The notes beneath the pieces were generated by a model, which was not told the DNA's origin, searched no databases, and saw nothing but the letters and a program-made list of their open reading frames with translations. DNA of 64,000 bases from Anaerolineales bacterium (GTDB lineage Bacteria; Chloroflexota; Anaerolineae; Anaerolineales; Villigracilaceae). The stretch lies in the NCBI GenBank assembly GCA_015075725.1, contig JABTTV010000001.1, positions 1,736,001 to 1,800,000 on the forward strand, given 5' to 3'. Both the position numbers and the translations under genes were made by a program. Below, in pieces: positions 56,610-64,000 of the stretch; position 1 is the first letter of the stretch; every line of letters begins with the position of its first letter.

Positions 56610-57416
56610 ATGAACGTTTTAGAACCAAAAGTAGAATCGCAAGTCATTGTGAGAAAGGTCTATCGCGCTTTTTTCACGCCGGGCAAGTATGAGGTGAAGT
56701 CGAACGATGAAGCTATCCTTGCCCTAGGAAAAAATAATCGACTCCCCTTTGAAGGCGGTGAACTCGCCGTCACATCCTGGGGCGAGGACGGACCATCCGT
56801 CCTGTTGATGCATGGCTGGGGTGGAGCGCGCGCGCAAATGACGGGTTTCGTCAAGCCTTTGCTTGCATCAGGGTATAGAGTTATCGCTTATGACCAGCCC
56901 GCGCATGGAGAATCCGACGGCAGGATGACCAATATCCTTGAGATTGCTCCCACCATGGACCTGGTGATGCAGCGCGAAGGCAAATTCGATGCGATCATCG
57001 CCCATTCCTTCGGGACGATCGTCACTTCGTATGCGATTGCCAGGCGAAACTTTCCGCCTCCATCCAAACTGGTTTATCTTGGATCGTTCAACCGGCTTTT
57101 GGATTCGCTTCCGCGCTTTCAAGCCATGGCGAACCTGCCGGATGAAATCATTCATGGGCTGCGAGATATGATCTCCGAAAACTTCGGCAGGGATGTATTG
57201 GATGAGATCGTCAACGAGGACCTGGTGAAAAAGATCCGCATTCCCGCCTTGATGTTCCATGACCGCTCGGATAATGTCACACCTGTCGAAGACAGCCGCG
57301 CGATCGCAAATGCATGGAGTGAAGCACAGTATGTTGAAACCAATGGCTTGGGTCATCGCGGCGCGTTGCAGTCCGTGGAAGTGCATGAACAGGTCGTTCG
57401 ATTTTTAACTGAATAA
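56610..57416 (+). CDS. Alpha/beta-hydrolase
   Basis: A 268-residue alpha/beta-hydrolase: oxyanion region LLMHGWGGARAQM, nucleophile elbow IAHSFGTIV (Ser), acid in MFHDRSDNVTP and catalytic His in LGHRGAL. It acts on an ester, amide or similar bond; the substrate is unknown. Transcribed downstream of a TetR-type repressor with matching operators, so its substrate or a related compound may be the inducer. A strong terminator follows. Confidence 0.85.
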   Translation: MNVLEPKVESQVIVRKVYRAFFTPGKYEVKSNDEAILALGKNNRLPFEGGELAVTSWGEDGPSVLLMHGWGGARAQMTGFVKPLLASGYRVIAYDQPAHGESDGRMTNILEIAPTMDLVMQREGKFDAIIAHSFGTIVTSYAIARRNFPPPSKLVYLGSFNRLLDSLPRFQAMANLPDEIIHGLRDMISENFGRDVLDEIVNEDLVKKIRIPALMFHDRSDNVTPVEDSRAIANAWSEAQYVETNGLGHRGALQSVEVHEQVVRFLTE

Positions 57417-57442
57417 ATCCTTCAAACTTATCGAGAACGTCG

Positions 57443-57483
57443 AGATAGATCCGCCTTCATTATTTGGTGGATCTATCTTTTTT
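57443..57483 (+). terminator. Terminator after the alpha/beta-hydrolase gene
   Basis: AGATAGATCCGCC pairs with GGTGGATCTATCT (one G-T pair) across a 10-nt loop and is followed by TTTTT. Confidence 0.8.
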
Positions 57484-57596
57484 CCACCTGCCCATTTGTC
57501 CAGGTACAATGCCAAAAGGGCGGGTGTTTTGAACTTTGTCACAACCTCGTAAGGAAACTCTAACCTTTTTCCTACACCCGCCCCCCGGCTTTTTGG

Positions 57597-57602
57597 TAGA
57601 AT
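57597..57602 (+). promoter_or_regulatory. Possible -10 box of clpC
   Basis: TAGAAT lies 26 nt before the clpC ATG, followed by ribosome site TAGGAGA. No CIRCE element and no evident CtsR-type repeat are seen in the 145 nt between the terminator and the gene. Confidence 0.4.
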
Positions 57603-57628
57603 CTCCAGCAGTTATTTAGGAGAAAATT

Positions 57629-60112
57629 ATGGCTGGCATGGAACGATTTACACAGCGGGCACGGCGCGTGCTTTCCCTCGCACATCAAGAGGCGGAACGC
57701 GCCCGCCAGAACAGCATTGGAACCGAGCACCTTCTCCTCGGATTAATGGATGAAGAAGGCGGCGTGGCGGGGCGCGTCCTGCGTGAACTCGGCATGTCAT
57801 CCGACCGCGTTCGGGATGTAATTCATCGCATCTCCGGCAGTGTTCCCAACTTTGACCCCAATCGCATCGAACTTGCGCCGGAAACCCAGCAGGTTCTCGA
57901 GTATGCTGTCGATGAAGCCCGCCGGCTTGGTCATCATTACATCGGCACGGAACATATCCTGCTTGGGCTTGTCCGCGTGGATTCGACCGCGCTTGAAGCT
58001 CTTCGTCGACTTGGTGTGACTCCCGACCAGATTCGCCGCCAGACCCGGCGCGTCCTGAACGAATCCGCTTCGACCTCCGCGCCGACGCCTGCGGGACCCC
58101 AACAGGGCAGAGCCGCCCCGGGAGCGAATCCAAAGACTCCGCTCGTTGACCAGCTCGCCACCGACCTGACCTCCAAAGCCGAAGAGAAGAAACTCGACCC
58201 GGTCATCGGTCGCCAAATGGAGATCGAACGCGTCATACAAATCCTGGCGCGCCGCACCAAGAACAACCCCGCCCTCATCGGTGAACCCGGCGTGGGTAAG
58301 ACCGCCATTGTGGAAGGACTCGCCCAGCGCATCGTTGATGGCGATGTGCCTGCGCCGTTGATGAACAAGCGCCTTCTTCAACTTGATGTAGGGTCGCTTG
58401 TCGCGGGGACGATGTACCGTGGTCAATTCGAGGAAAGACTCAAACGAATCATAGATGAGTTGAAACAATCGGGCGCGATCCTGTTCATAGACGAGGTTCA
58501 CATGCTCGTCGGGGCGGGAGCCGCGGGCTCCTCCGTCGATGCGGCGAACATCCTCAAGCCCGCGTTATCCCGCGGAGAATTGCAGGTCATCGGCGCGACC
58601 ACGCTGGATGAATACCGCAAACACATCGAATCGGATGCCGCGCTCGAACGGCGCTTCCAGCCTGTGCAGGTGGATGAGCCCTCTGAAGAAGAGACGATCG
58701 AAATTCTCAAGGGCATTCGCAATGCCTATGAAGAACACCATCATTTGGTTATTTCAGATGAAGCTCTCAAGGCTGCCGCTCATCTTTCGACACGCTACGT
58801 CACCGAAAGATTTTTACCGGACAAAGCCATCGACCTGATCGACGAATCGTCTTCGCGTGTGCGCATGTATAAAAGTCCCGCCGCGAAACAAGCCAAGGAT
58901 CTTTTCAGCCAGTTGCGCCAGGCGCGTCAGAACCGCTCGCTTGCGAGTGAAGAAGGCAATACAGAAGATGTGCGCGAGTGGGAGGAACGCGAGATGGACC
59001 TCTCGGCGCAGATCGAACGCCTGCGCACCGGTTGGGACCGCGCGAACAGCCCCGTTGTATCCGCGGATGATATCGCCGAAGTCGTGTCGATGTGGACGGG
59101 TGTTCCGCTCATGCAGTTGACGGAAGAAGAATCGCAGCGCCTGCTCAAGATGGAGGAAGAACTTCGCAAAGCCATCATCGGTCAGGAAGATGCCATCATC
59201 GCGATTTCGCGTGCTGTGCGCCGCGCCCGGGCTGGTTTGAAGAATCCCAAACGTCCCATCGGTTCGTTCATGTTCCTCGGACCGACCGGTGTCGGCAAAA
59301 CAGAATTGACGAAAGCGCTTGCCAAATTCATGTTCGGCAGTGAAGATGCCGCTGTGCAGCTCGATATGTCCGAGTTCATGGAAAGACATACAGCATCCCG
59401 TCTTGTGGGCGCGCCTCCTGGATACATCGGCTATGAAGATGCCGGCCAGCTTACGGAAGCGCTGCGCCGCCGCCCGTATTCCATCGTCGTCTTCGACGAG
59501 ATCGAAAAAGCGCACCCCGAAGTCCACAACATGCTTCTGCAGATCATGGAAGAGGGTCACCTCAGCGATGCGAAGGGGCACAAGGTGGATTTCCGCAACG
59601 CCATCATCGTGATGACCTCCAACATCGGTGCGGATGTCATCAAGCGCCAGTCCAACCTCGGCTTTGCCCTCAAACGCGATGAAGTCACCGAGGAAAGACT
59701 CTCCTACGAAGACATGCGCAAGAAGTTGAACGAATCGCTCAAGCGCGCCTTCCGCCCCGAGTTCATCAACCGCGTGGACGCAGTGGTGATCTTCCGCGCT
59801 CTCAACAAGGATGACATCAAGCAGATCGTCAGCCTCGAACTGGACAAGGTCGCCGAACGCCTCAAAGACCACGACCTGAACCTGGTCGCTCAGCCCGAGG
59901 CTTTGTCTTTGCTGGCAGAGCAGGGCTATGACTCTGAGTTCGGCGCGCGCCCATTACGCCGCGTGATCCAAATGAAAGTGGAAGACCCGCTTTCGGATAA
60001 ACTGCTCTCCGGCGAATTCGTCGACGGCGACAGCGTCACCATCGTCGTGGACGATGACGGCGAGATCGCGCTGGTGAAATCCGGCGAATCGGTTGCCGAG
60101 CCGAGTTTATAA
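57629..60112 (+). CDS. clpC: ATP-dependent Clp protease ATPase subunit ClpC
   Basis: An 827-residue AAA+ unfoldase. Two Clp_N repeats span about 1-145 ([33 protein letters not shown] and [24 protein letters not shown]). AAA1 has Walker A GEPGVGKT and Walker [13 protein letters not shown]2 has GPTGVGKT and [14 protein letters not shown]. The middle region ([23 protein letters not shown]) corresponds to the UVR/M-domain of ClpC. With ClpP it degrades unfolded proteins. No ctsR, mcsA or mcsB lie beside it, so control differs from Firmicutes. Confidence 0.95.
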   Translation: MAGMERFTQRARRVLSLAHQEAERARQNSIGTEHLLLGLMDEEGGVAGRVLRELGMSSDRVRDVIHRISGSVPNFDPNRIELAPETQQVLEYAVDEARRLGHHYIGTEHILLGLVRVDSTALEALRRLGVTPDQIRRQTRRVLNESASTSAPTPAGPQQGRAAPGANPKTPLVDQLATDLTSKAEEKKLDPVIGRQMEIERVIQILARRTKNNPALIGEPGVGKTAIVEGLAQRIVDGDVPAPLMNKRLLQLDVGSLVAGTMYRGQFEERLKRIIDELKQSGAILFIDEVHMLVGAGAAGSSVDAANILKPALSRGELQVIGATTLDEYRKHIESDAALERRFQPVQVDEPSEEETIEILKGIRNAYEEHHHLVISDEALKAAAHLSTRYVTERFLPDKAIDLIDESSSRVRMYKSPAAKQAKDLFSQLRQARQNRSLASEEGNTEDVREWEEREMDLSAQIERLRTGWDRANSPVVSADDIAEVVSMWTGVPLMQLTEEESQRLLKMEEELRKAIIGQEDAIIAISRAVRRARAGLKNPKRPIGSFMFLGPTGVGKTELTKALAKFMFGSEDAAVQLDMSEFMERHTASRLVGAPPGYIGYEDAGQLTEALRRRPYSIVVFDEIEKAHPEVHNMLLQIMEEGHLSDAKGHKVDFRNAIIVMTSNIGADVIKRQSNLGFALKRDEVTEERLSYEDMRKKLNESLKRAFRPEFINRVDAVVIFRALNKDDIKQIVSLELDKVAERLKDHDLNLVAQPEALSLLAEQGYDSEFGARPLRRVIQMKVEDPLSDKLLSGEFVDGDSVTIVVDDDGEIALVKSGESVAEPSL

Positions 60113-60120
60113 ATAACTCA

Positions 60121-60153
60121 AGACCCTAAGGGTTTCCAAAACCTTTAGGGTCT
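60121..60153. terminator. 33-nt palindrome, terminator-type repeat (copy 3)
   Basis: AGACCCTAAGGGTTT pairs with the 3' half, with one G-T pair and a centre of C/CA. It has the same length and plan as 7257-7289 and 38307-38339, but its stem middle differs and is compensated. It closes clpC. Confidence 0.75.
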
Positions 60154-60167
60154 GAAATTCTATATCG

Positions 60168-61220
60168 ATGAACAAACACGAACTTTTAAAACAAGCCGAC
60201 TACAATTTTCAGCGCGGAAACCGCGAACTGGCGGGGAAGTACCTTTCAGACCTTCTCGCCATACAGCCGGACAATGAGGTCGCCTGGATGCTCCTTGCGC
60301 GCGTGATGGAGGAAAAGGAACGCAAGATCGAGTGTTTCGAGCGCGTGCTTAAGATAAACCCGAAGAACGAAGAAGCCAAACTCGGCCTCATCCGTGTGCG
60401 CGCTGCCATCAGCCCGACCCTGCCCCTGCAGAGACAGATAAAAAATCAAAAACCCAAAACCGGTCCATATCGAAAAATGACGCGCGGCGCGCTGCTCACG
60501 CTGATCGGGTTTTTATTATTTGGCACGACCACCTATGTGATCGCCCGCAGCAATCCAAATTCGAAGATCGCCCAGGTCCTTGCGCTTGCAACCCCGACCG
60601 CGCCGGCCAGTGCGGCGCTTCCCGATAACGTCGCTCCCGAGACGCGGGCCGAGGTCAGCGCGTCGTATCCCGAGTATGCCCCGCTGTTGGATGCTCTGCT
60701 GGGTTTCGCCGTGGCGAATGCAGAGAACGGCATGGAGGGCGCGCCGGAACGTCCCGGCGACCGGATCATCACTTCTGACGCGACCGGGATGGAAACGAAG
60801 GAAATGCTTGAAAACAGCATGCCGCAGCCGGGGAGCATGACTTCTGTGACCATTACCGAACAGCAGATCACGTCCTGGCTGGCGATGGAGATGAAGAACA
60901 CCCCCGACCTTCCGCTGCAGGAAATTCAGGTTTACCTGCGGGACGGCAAGGTGCAAGTCTGGGGCATGATCAGCGGAAGCGGGAACTCCACTTCCGCCCT
61001 GGTCGTGGGGGAGTTGACCATCGGTGAAAATAAACATCCTCGTTTCACCATCGAATCCATGCAAGTCGGGCAGCAGGTCGTCCCTGCGGTTCTTCTCTCA
61101 CAGATGGAGTCGTGGTTGAACCAATCTCTTAGCCGGCAGATCGATGAAGCGGTGCCTGGCTTGGAACTGGTGAGTGTCAAGGTCACCAGCGGGTTGGTCA
61201 CGGTTTCGGGAACGAGGTAA
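60168..61220 (+). CDS. Membrane-anchored TPR protein of unknown function
   Basis: A 350-residue protein. Residues 1-85 contain two TPR-like units (LKQADYNFQRGNRELAGKYLSDLLAIQPDNEVAWMLLARVMEE split over two repeats). One membrane helix lies at about 105-124 (LLTLIGFLLFGTTTYVIA). The outer part (about 200-350) has alternating strands resembling LmeA/DUF2993-like lipid-binding modules (QQITSWLAMEMKNTP, IQVYLRDGKVQVWGMISG), a weak similarity by eye. A terminator follows at 61249-61273. Confidence 0.65.
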   Translation: MNKHELLKQADYNFQRGNRELAGKYLSDLLAIQPDNEVAWMLLARVMEEKERKIECFERVLKINPKNEEAKLGLIRVRAAISPTLPLQRQIKNQKPKTGPYRKMTRGALLTLIGFLLFGTTTYVIARSNPNSKIAQVLALATPTAPASAALPDNVAPETRAEVSASYPEYAPLLDALLGFAVANAENGMEGAPERPGDRIITSDATGMETKEMLENSMPQPGSMTSVTITEQQITSWLAMEMKNTPDLPLQEIQVYLRDGKVQVWGMISGSGNSTSALVVGELTIGENKHPRFTIESMQVGQQVVPAVLLSQMESWLNQSLSRQIDEAVPGLELVSVKVTSGLVTVSGTR

Positions 61221-61248
61221 CAACTTTCGGTGAAGAAAGAAGCGCGAA

Positions 61249-61273
61249 AGGTCCGCTGAAAGGCGGGCTTTTT
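61249..61273 (+). terminator. Terminator after the TPR membrane protein
   Basis: AGGTCCGC and GCGGGCTT pair over 8 bp with two G-T pairs, followed by TTT. Confidence 0.6.
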
Positions 61274-61339
61274 GTAATCCTTTGTTAAGGAATTTTTCGC
61301 TCCCAATCTCGTCTAATCCCATGAAAAGGAGAATTTATC

Positions 61340-61891
61340 ATGAACGCGAATTATGAAACCATCACGCTGGCTGGGGGATGCTTCTGGTGTTTGGAGGCTG
61401 TTTACGACGAAGTGAAGGGAGTGTTGTCGGTTGATTCGGGGTATTCCAACGGGCATCTGAAGAACCCGACCTATCGGCAGGTCTGCAGCGGGGATTCGGG
61501 TCATGCCGAGGTGGTGCAGATCAAGTTCGACCCGGCTGTGATCGGCGTCCGCGATATTTTGAACGTCTTCTTCAGAATTCACGACCCGACGACGTTGAAC
61601 CGCCAGGGCGCGGACGTGGGACCGCAATACCGCTCGGGCATTTACTATCACACGCCTGAGCAAAAGGAGATTGCCGAGTCGCTCATCGATGAATTGAACG
61701 CGCAGAAGATCTGGGATAACCCGATCGTCACCGAAGTGGAGCCGGTCAAGGATTTCTATATCGCCGAGGATTATCACCAGGAATACTTCGCGAAGAATCC
61801 GTATCAACCGTATTGCATGGCGGTCGTCGCGCCGAAGGTAAGCAAGTTCCGCAAGCATTACCAGGAGTTGTGGCGGAAGCAGGCTGCCTAG
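61340..61891 (+). CDS. msrA: Peptide methionine sulfoxide reductase A
   Basis: A 183-residue MsrA: LAGGCFWCLEAVYDEVKGV with the nucleophilic Cys14, GYSNGHLKNPTYRQVCSGDSGHAEVVQIKFDP split at the substrate-binding region, NRQGADVGPQYRSGIYYH and EDYHQEYFAKNPYQPYC. It reduces methionine-S-sulfoxide in damaged proteins using thioredoxin. No MsrB domain is fused. AAAGGAGAA precedes the ATG. A good terminator follows. Confidence 0.95.
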   Translation: MNANYETITLAGGCFWCLEAVYDEVKGVLSVDSGYSNGHLKNPTYRQVCSGDSGHAEVVQIKFDPAVIGVRDILNVFFRIHDPTTLNRQGADVGPQYRSGIYYHTPEQKEIAESLIDELNAQKIWDNPIVTEVEPVKDFYIAEDYHQEYFAKNPYQPYCMAVVAPKVSKFRKHYQELWRKQAA

Positions 61892-61903
61892 TGCCGTAAA
61901 AGG

Positions 61904-61933
61904 AAAGCCATCAGCAAAGACTGATGGCTTTTT
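61904..61933 (+). terminator. Terminator after msrA
   Basis: AAAGCCATCAG and CTGATGGCTTT form an 11-bp stem around CAAAGA, with TT following. Confidence 0.8.
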
Positions 61934-61961
61934 GATTTTAAAGGATCACACGGCGTGCAGA

Positions 61962-61967
61962 TATAAT
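61962..61967 (+). promoter_or_regulatory. -10 box for the MFS transporter gene, leaderless spacing
   Basis: TATAAT ends 7 nt before the GTG at 61975. No ribosome site intervenes. Confidence 0.5.
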
Positions 61968-61974
61968 TGCGCGG

Positions 61975-63210
61975 GTGAACACTTACCTTTCCCTTCTGCA
62001 ACTTCGTCCAAAATATCGTTCTCTCTGGCTGTCGCAGGTGATCAGCCTGACGGGCGATTGGTTCAATACCATTGCTTCGGTCATCATTGTCAATCGTTAC
62101 GCTGACTCGGGTCTGGCGGTGGGAGGTTTGTTCATCGCCCGTGCATTGCCGCCATTTTTGCTGGGTCCTGTTGCGGGTGTGGTCGCCGATCGCTTTGACC
62201 GCCGAAGGGTCATCATCCTAAGCGATGTTTTGCGCGCCGCGATTGTGCTTTGTTTTTTATTGGTGGACCGCCCGGAAAGATTGTGGCTTCTTTATGTATT
62301 GACCGTCTTGCAGTTCAGCGTATCGTCATTTTTTGAACCGGCGCGCGCCGCGCTCACACCGGCTCTGGTGGAATCGAATGAACTGCTTACCGCCAACACG
62401 CTTGCGAGCGTCACCTGGTCTGCGATGCTGACGTTGGGCGGCGCAATCGGAGGAATTACCGCTTCGTTGTTTGGCGTGCCCGTTTCACTGGTTGTGGACT
62501 CGGCGAGTTTTCTTCTATCGGCGATCCTTGTTTGGAACATCCCGGGTCAGTTCCGATCGCAGGAGGCTCACGCGCTGGAAAGCGGATGGAAAAATTTTGT
62601 GGATGGTCTGAGTTACGTCCGCAAGAACCTTGATATCGGAATGCTGACATTGGTCAAAGCCTTGGGGCAGGTGGGCAGTTTCGATATCATCGCCGCGCTG
62701 TATGCCTCGCGCCTCTTTCGTTACGGGCAGGAGGGAGCGACCACGCTGGGCTTGATGTTTACAGCCTTTGGCGTAGGCGCGGTCATCGGTCCGCTGATCG
62801 CGAACCGCTTGGGCGATTCAAGCACAGTCTGGTTGAGGCGCGCCATCCTGGGCGGATTCCTTTGCATGCCCGTTGCGTGGTTCATTGTCGGTCTTGCGCC
62901 TTCGCTGCCGATCGTGCTGCTGGGATGCATCCTGCGCGGCATGGGCGGCTCGATCAATTGGACGTACAGCGACGTGTTGCTGCAAATGTCCGTGCCGGAT
63001 CAATTGTTGGGACGTGTATTCGCTTTTGACTTTGCAGTTTTTACCCTGGCGGTTTCCATATCCCTTTGGCTGACCGGCTTCATCACGGATGAGTTCCAAC
63101 TTGCCCCGCGCAGTATCGTGTTGATTTTGGCCGTTGGAAGTTTCGCTCCATTGGCGGTGTGGGGTTACGCATTGCGCTTGAAACCGCGTCCAACGGAAAG
63201 AGCGACATAA
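61975..63210 (+). CDS. Major facilitator superfamily exporter
   Basis: A 411-residue MFS protein with 10-12 membrane helices. The N-terminal LWLSQVISLTGDWFNTIASVIIVNRYA, the cytoplasmic loop GVVADRFDRRRVIILSDVLRA (motif A), and SSFFEPARAALTPALVESNELLTANTLASVTWS match the EntS/MdrP-like drug or siderophore exporters (MFS_3). The substrate is unknown. GTG start follows a -10 box with leaderless spacing. A MarR regulator is encoded next on the same strand. Confidence 0.88.
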   Translation: MNTYLSLLQLRPKYRSLWLSQVISLTGDWFNTIASVIIVNRYADSGLAVGGLFIARALPPFLLGPVAGVVADRFDRRRVIILSDVLRAAIVLCFLLVDRPERLWLLYVLTVLQFSVSSFFEPARAALTPALVESNELLTANTLASVTWSAMLTLGGAIGGITASLFGVPVSLVVDSASFLLSAILVWNIPGQFRSQEAHALESGWKNFVDGLSYVRKNLDIGMLTLVKALGQVGSFDIIAALYASRLFRYGQEGATTLGLMFTAFGVGAVIGPLIANRLGDSSTVWLRRAILGGFLCMPVAWFIVGLAPSLPIVLLGCILRGMGGSINWTYSDVLLQMSVPDQLLGRVFAFDFAVFTLAVSISLWLTGFITDEFQLAPRSIVLILAVGSFAPLAVWGYALRLKPRPTERAT

Positions 63211-63338
63211 ACAAAAGGTGAGATTCCCGTTTGTGTCAATTCCAACACCCATTGCCAATCGGGTAGCTTGCTTTGATTAAGTGCTTATGATCATGATTTC
63301 CCGATCTTGCTGAAGCCGAAAAACTCTGTCGCAAAGCA

Positions 63339-63370
63339 TTGACAATTTATCATTAAGGGTGTATATACAC
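63339..63370 (+). promoter_or_regulatory. Promoter and operator of the MarR gene
   Basis: TTGACA (63339-63344) and TATATA (63362-63367) are 17 nt apart. The -10 box lies inside a perfect 12-bp palindrome GTGTATATACAC (63359-63370). The identical palindrome recurs before the next gene at 63892-63903. Confidence 0.8.
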
Positions 63371-63375
63371 GTATT

Positions 63376-63843
63376 ATGTTCAAAGATATGCCGCGTGAGG
63401 CGCTCTACCAGTTTGCACGACAACAAGTTCCGTGTGTGGGTTTCAACGTTCGGCGTGCCACGCGTTTGGTGACCCAGTATTATGACAAGATCCTTATGCC
63501 GACCGGGCTACGTTCCACTCAATATTCCCTCATGAATGTCCTGGAATTTGTGGATGAAATCAGCATACAGGATCTTTCTCTTGTGCTTGCAATGGATCGT
63601 ACTACACTGACGCGTAATCTGCGCCCGCTTTCCTCACAAGGATGGGTGAAAATCGTACAAGCAGAGGATAAACGCATCCGTTTGATCTCGCTTACTGCAA
63701 AAGGGAGGGAAAAAATGAGCAAGGCTTTTCCGTATTGGCAGGAGGCACAATCTTCGATTGTGGCGCAAATAGGCGCGTCGAATTGGAATGTGCTGTTAGA
63801 TGGACTTCACAGGGTTTCCATTGCTGCTGAAAATGGATTTTGA
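63376..63843 (+). CDS. MarR-family transcriptional regulator
   Basis: A 155-residue winged-helix regulator: NVRRATRLVTQYYDKILMPTGLRSTQYSLMNVL, HTH region ISIQDLSLVLAMDRTTLTRNLRPLSSQGWVKI and the wing KRIRLISLTAKGREKM. The start lies 8 nt after its -10 box. Cysteine in QVPCVGFN might allow redox sensing but is not diagnostic. It most likely represses itself and the following hydrolase gene through identical GTGTATATACAC operators. Confidence 0.88.
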   Translation: MFKDMPREALYQFARQQVPCVGFNVRRATRLVTQYYDKILMPTGLRSTQYSLMNVLEFVDEISIQDLSLVLAMDRTTLTRNLRPLSSQGWVKIVQAEDKRIRLISLTAKGREKMSKAFPYWQEAQSSIVAQIGASNWNVLLDGLHRVSIAAENGF

Positions 63844-63891
63844 GTAACAAATCTATGCCCGGGTCACTGGGTTATGATTTGAATTAATTAG

Positions 63892-63903
63892 GTGTATATA
63901 CAC
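63892..63903 (+). promoter_or_regulatory. Second MarR operator, before the partial hydrolase gene
   Basis: A GTGTATATACAC palindrome identical to 63359-63370, followed by ACAATGGAGAAAAT and the ATG at 63918. Confidence 0.8.
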
Positions 63904-63917
63904 ACAATGGAGAAAAT

Positions 63918-64000
63918 ATGAAACGCAACGAATTAACGAGAAAAAAACTAGGGCGCATCAGTTACCTTGAAGGGGGCAAAGGCAGACCCATACTCTTCTT
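63918..64000 (+). CDS. Probable alpha/beta-hydrolase, N-terminal fragment
   Basis: The gene starts at ATG 63918 with ribosome site TGGAGAA and runs off the window. The 27 visible residues (MKRNELTRKKLGRISYLEGG, then KGRPILFF) end where alpha/beta-hydrolases usually reach their HG oxyanion motif. It is preceded by a MarR-type operator. Assignment rests on this short stretch only. Confidence 0.5.
   Translation, partial: MKRNELTRKKLGRISYLEGGKGRPILF

Noticed and set aside
57484..57628. Heat-shock control element (CIRCE or CtsR box) before clpC
   Set aside because: No TTAGCACTC-N9-GAGTGCTAA palindrome and no tandem GGTCAAA-type repeat are visible.

Overview
The window looks like chromosomal DNA of a Chloroflexota bacterium, most likely class Anaerolineae. 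This is inferred from gene content and style, because no rRNA is present. Pointers are the fused shikimate kinase/3-dehydroquinate synthase, the many Tricorn/TolB-like beta-propeller proteins, Thr/Pro-rich lipoprotein linkers, a mixture of leaderless and Shine-Dalgarno starts, a GxxExxY cassette, and several families of short palindromic or quasi-repetitive DNA, some of it inside genes. No rRNA, CRISPR array, integrase or transposase was seen. There is one tRNA, tRNA-Leu(CAA).

Layout. 1-7246: end of an adenylate-forming ligase; a YraQ-type permease with its DUF1980 partner and a beta-propeller protein; two orphan proteins in a locally AT-rich stretch; and a NicO-type Ni/Co transporter fused to a C-terminal beta-propeller. 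7335-10556: a Fur/Zur-family regulator with a candidate operator and a complete znuA-znuC-znuB uptake system. 10553-17889: AraC regulator, VOC and SRPBCC proteins, two tandem M1 metallopeptidase lipoproteins, riboflavin genes and an SDR. 17891-20659: a minus-strand MerR/membrane-protein block bounded by 23-bp near-identical direct repeats. 20797-25198: oligoendopeptidase F, YchF, tRNA-Leu, an APH(6)-like kinase and a 52-residue membrane protein. 25315-29058: a heterodimeric ABC exporter pair with one degenerate ATP site. 30091-40775 (minus strand): two RCK proteins with a KimA-type K+ transporter, a large sensor histidine kinase, two PlsC-like acyltransferases, cytidylate kinase and a GT39-like membrane protein. 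40931-45814: yebC, ruvC, a GxxExxY cassette, ruvA, a C39 peptidase/TPR protein and another propeller.

45855-55838 is the most coherent region. It starts with a consensus promoter, a 25-residue leader peptide carrying the run WFSFYFYFGF, and an intrinsic terminator. Then come aroH, aroF, tyrA, aroA, aroE, aroC, aroKB and aroQ on the plus strand, with pheA and an aminotransferase converging from the minus strand. Together these cover every step from PEP and erythrose-4-phosphate to phenylalanine and tyrosine. The leader reads as a ribosome-mediated attenuator sensing charged aromatic tRNAs. The last part holds a TetR/hydrolase pair with twin operators, clpC, a TPR protein, msrA, an MFS exporter, and a MarR/hydrolase pair with twin operators, cut by the window end.

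Two themes run through the whole window. First, many -10 hexamers lie only 6-9 nt before a start codon, which implies leaderless transcripts. Second, short quasi-repeats appear both between genes and, in frame, inside conserved proteins: AroA, AroE, AroC, an ABC transporter, PepF, a GT39-like protein and the NicO fusion. They add variable loops or tails, much as Rickettsia palindromic elements do.
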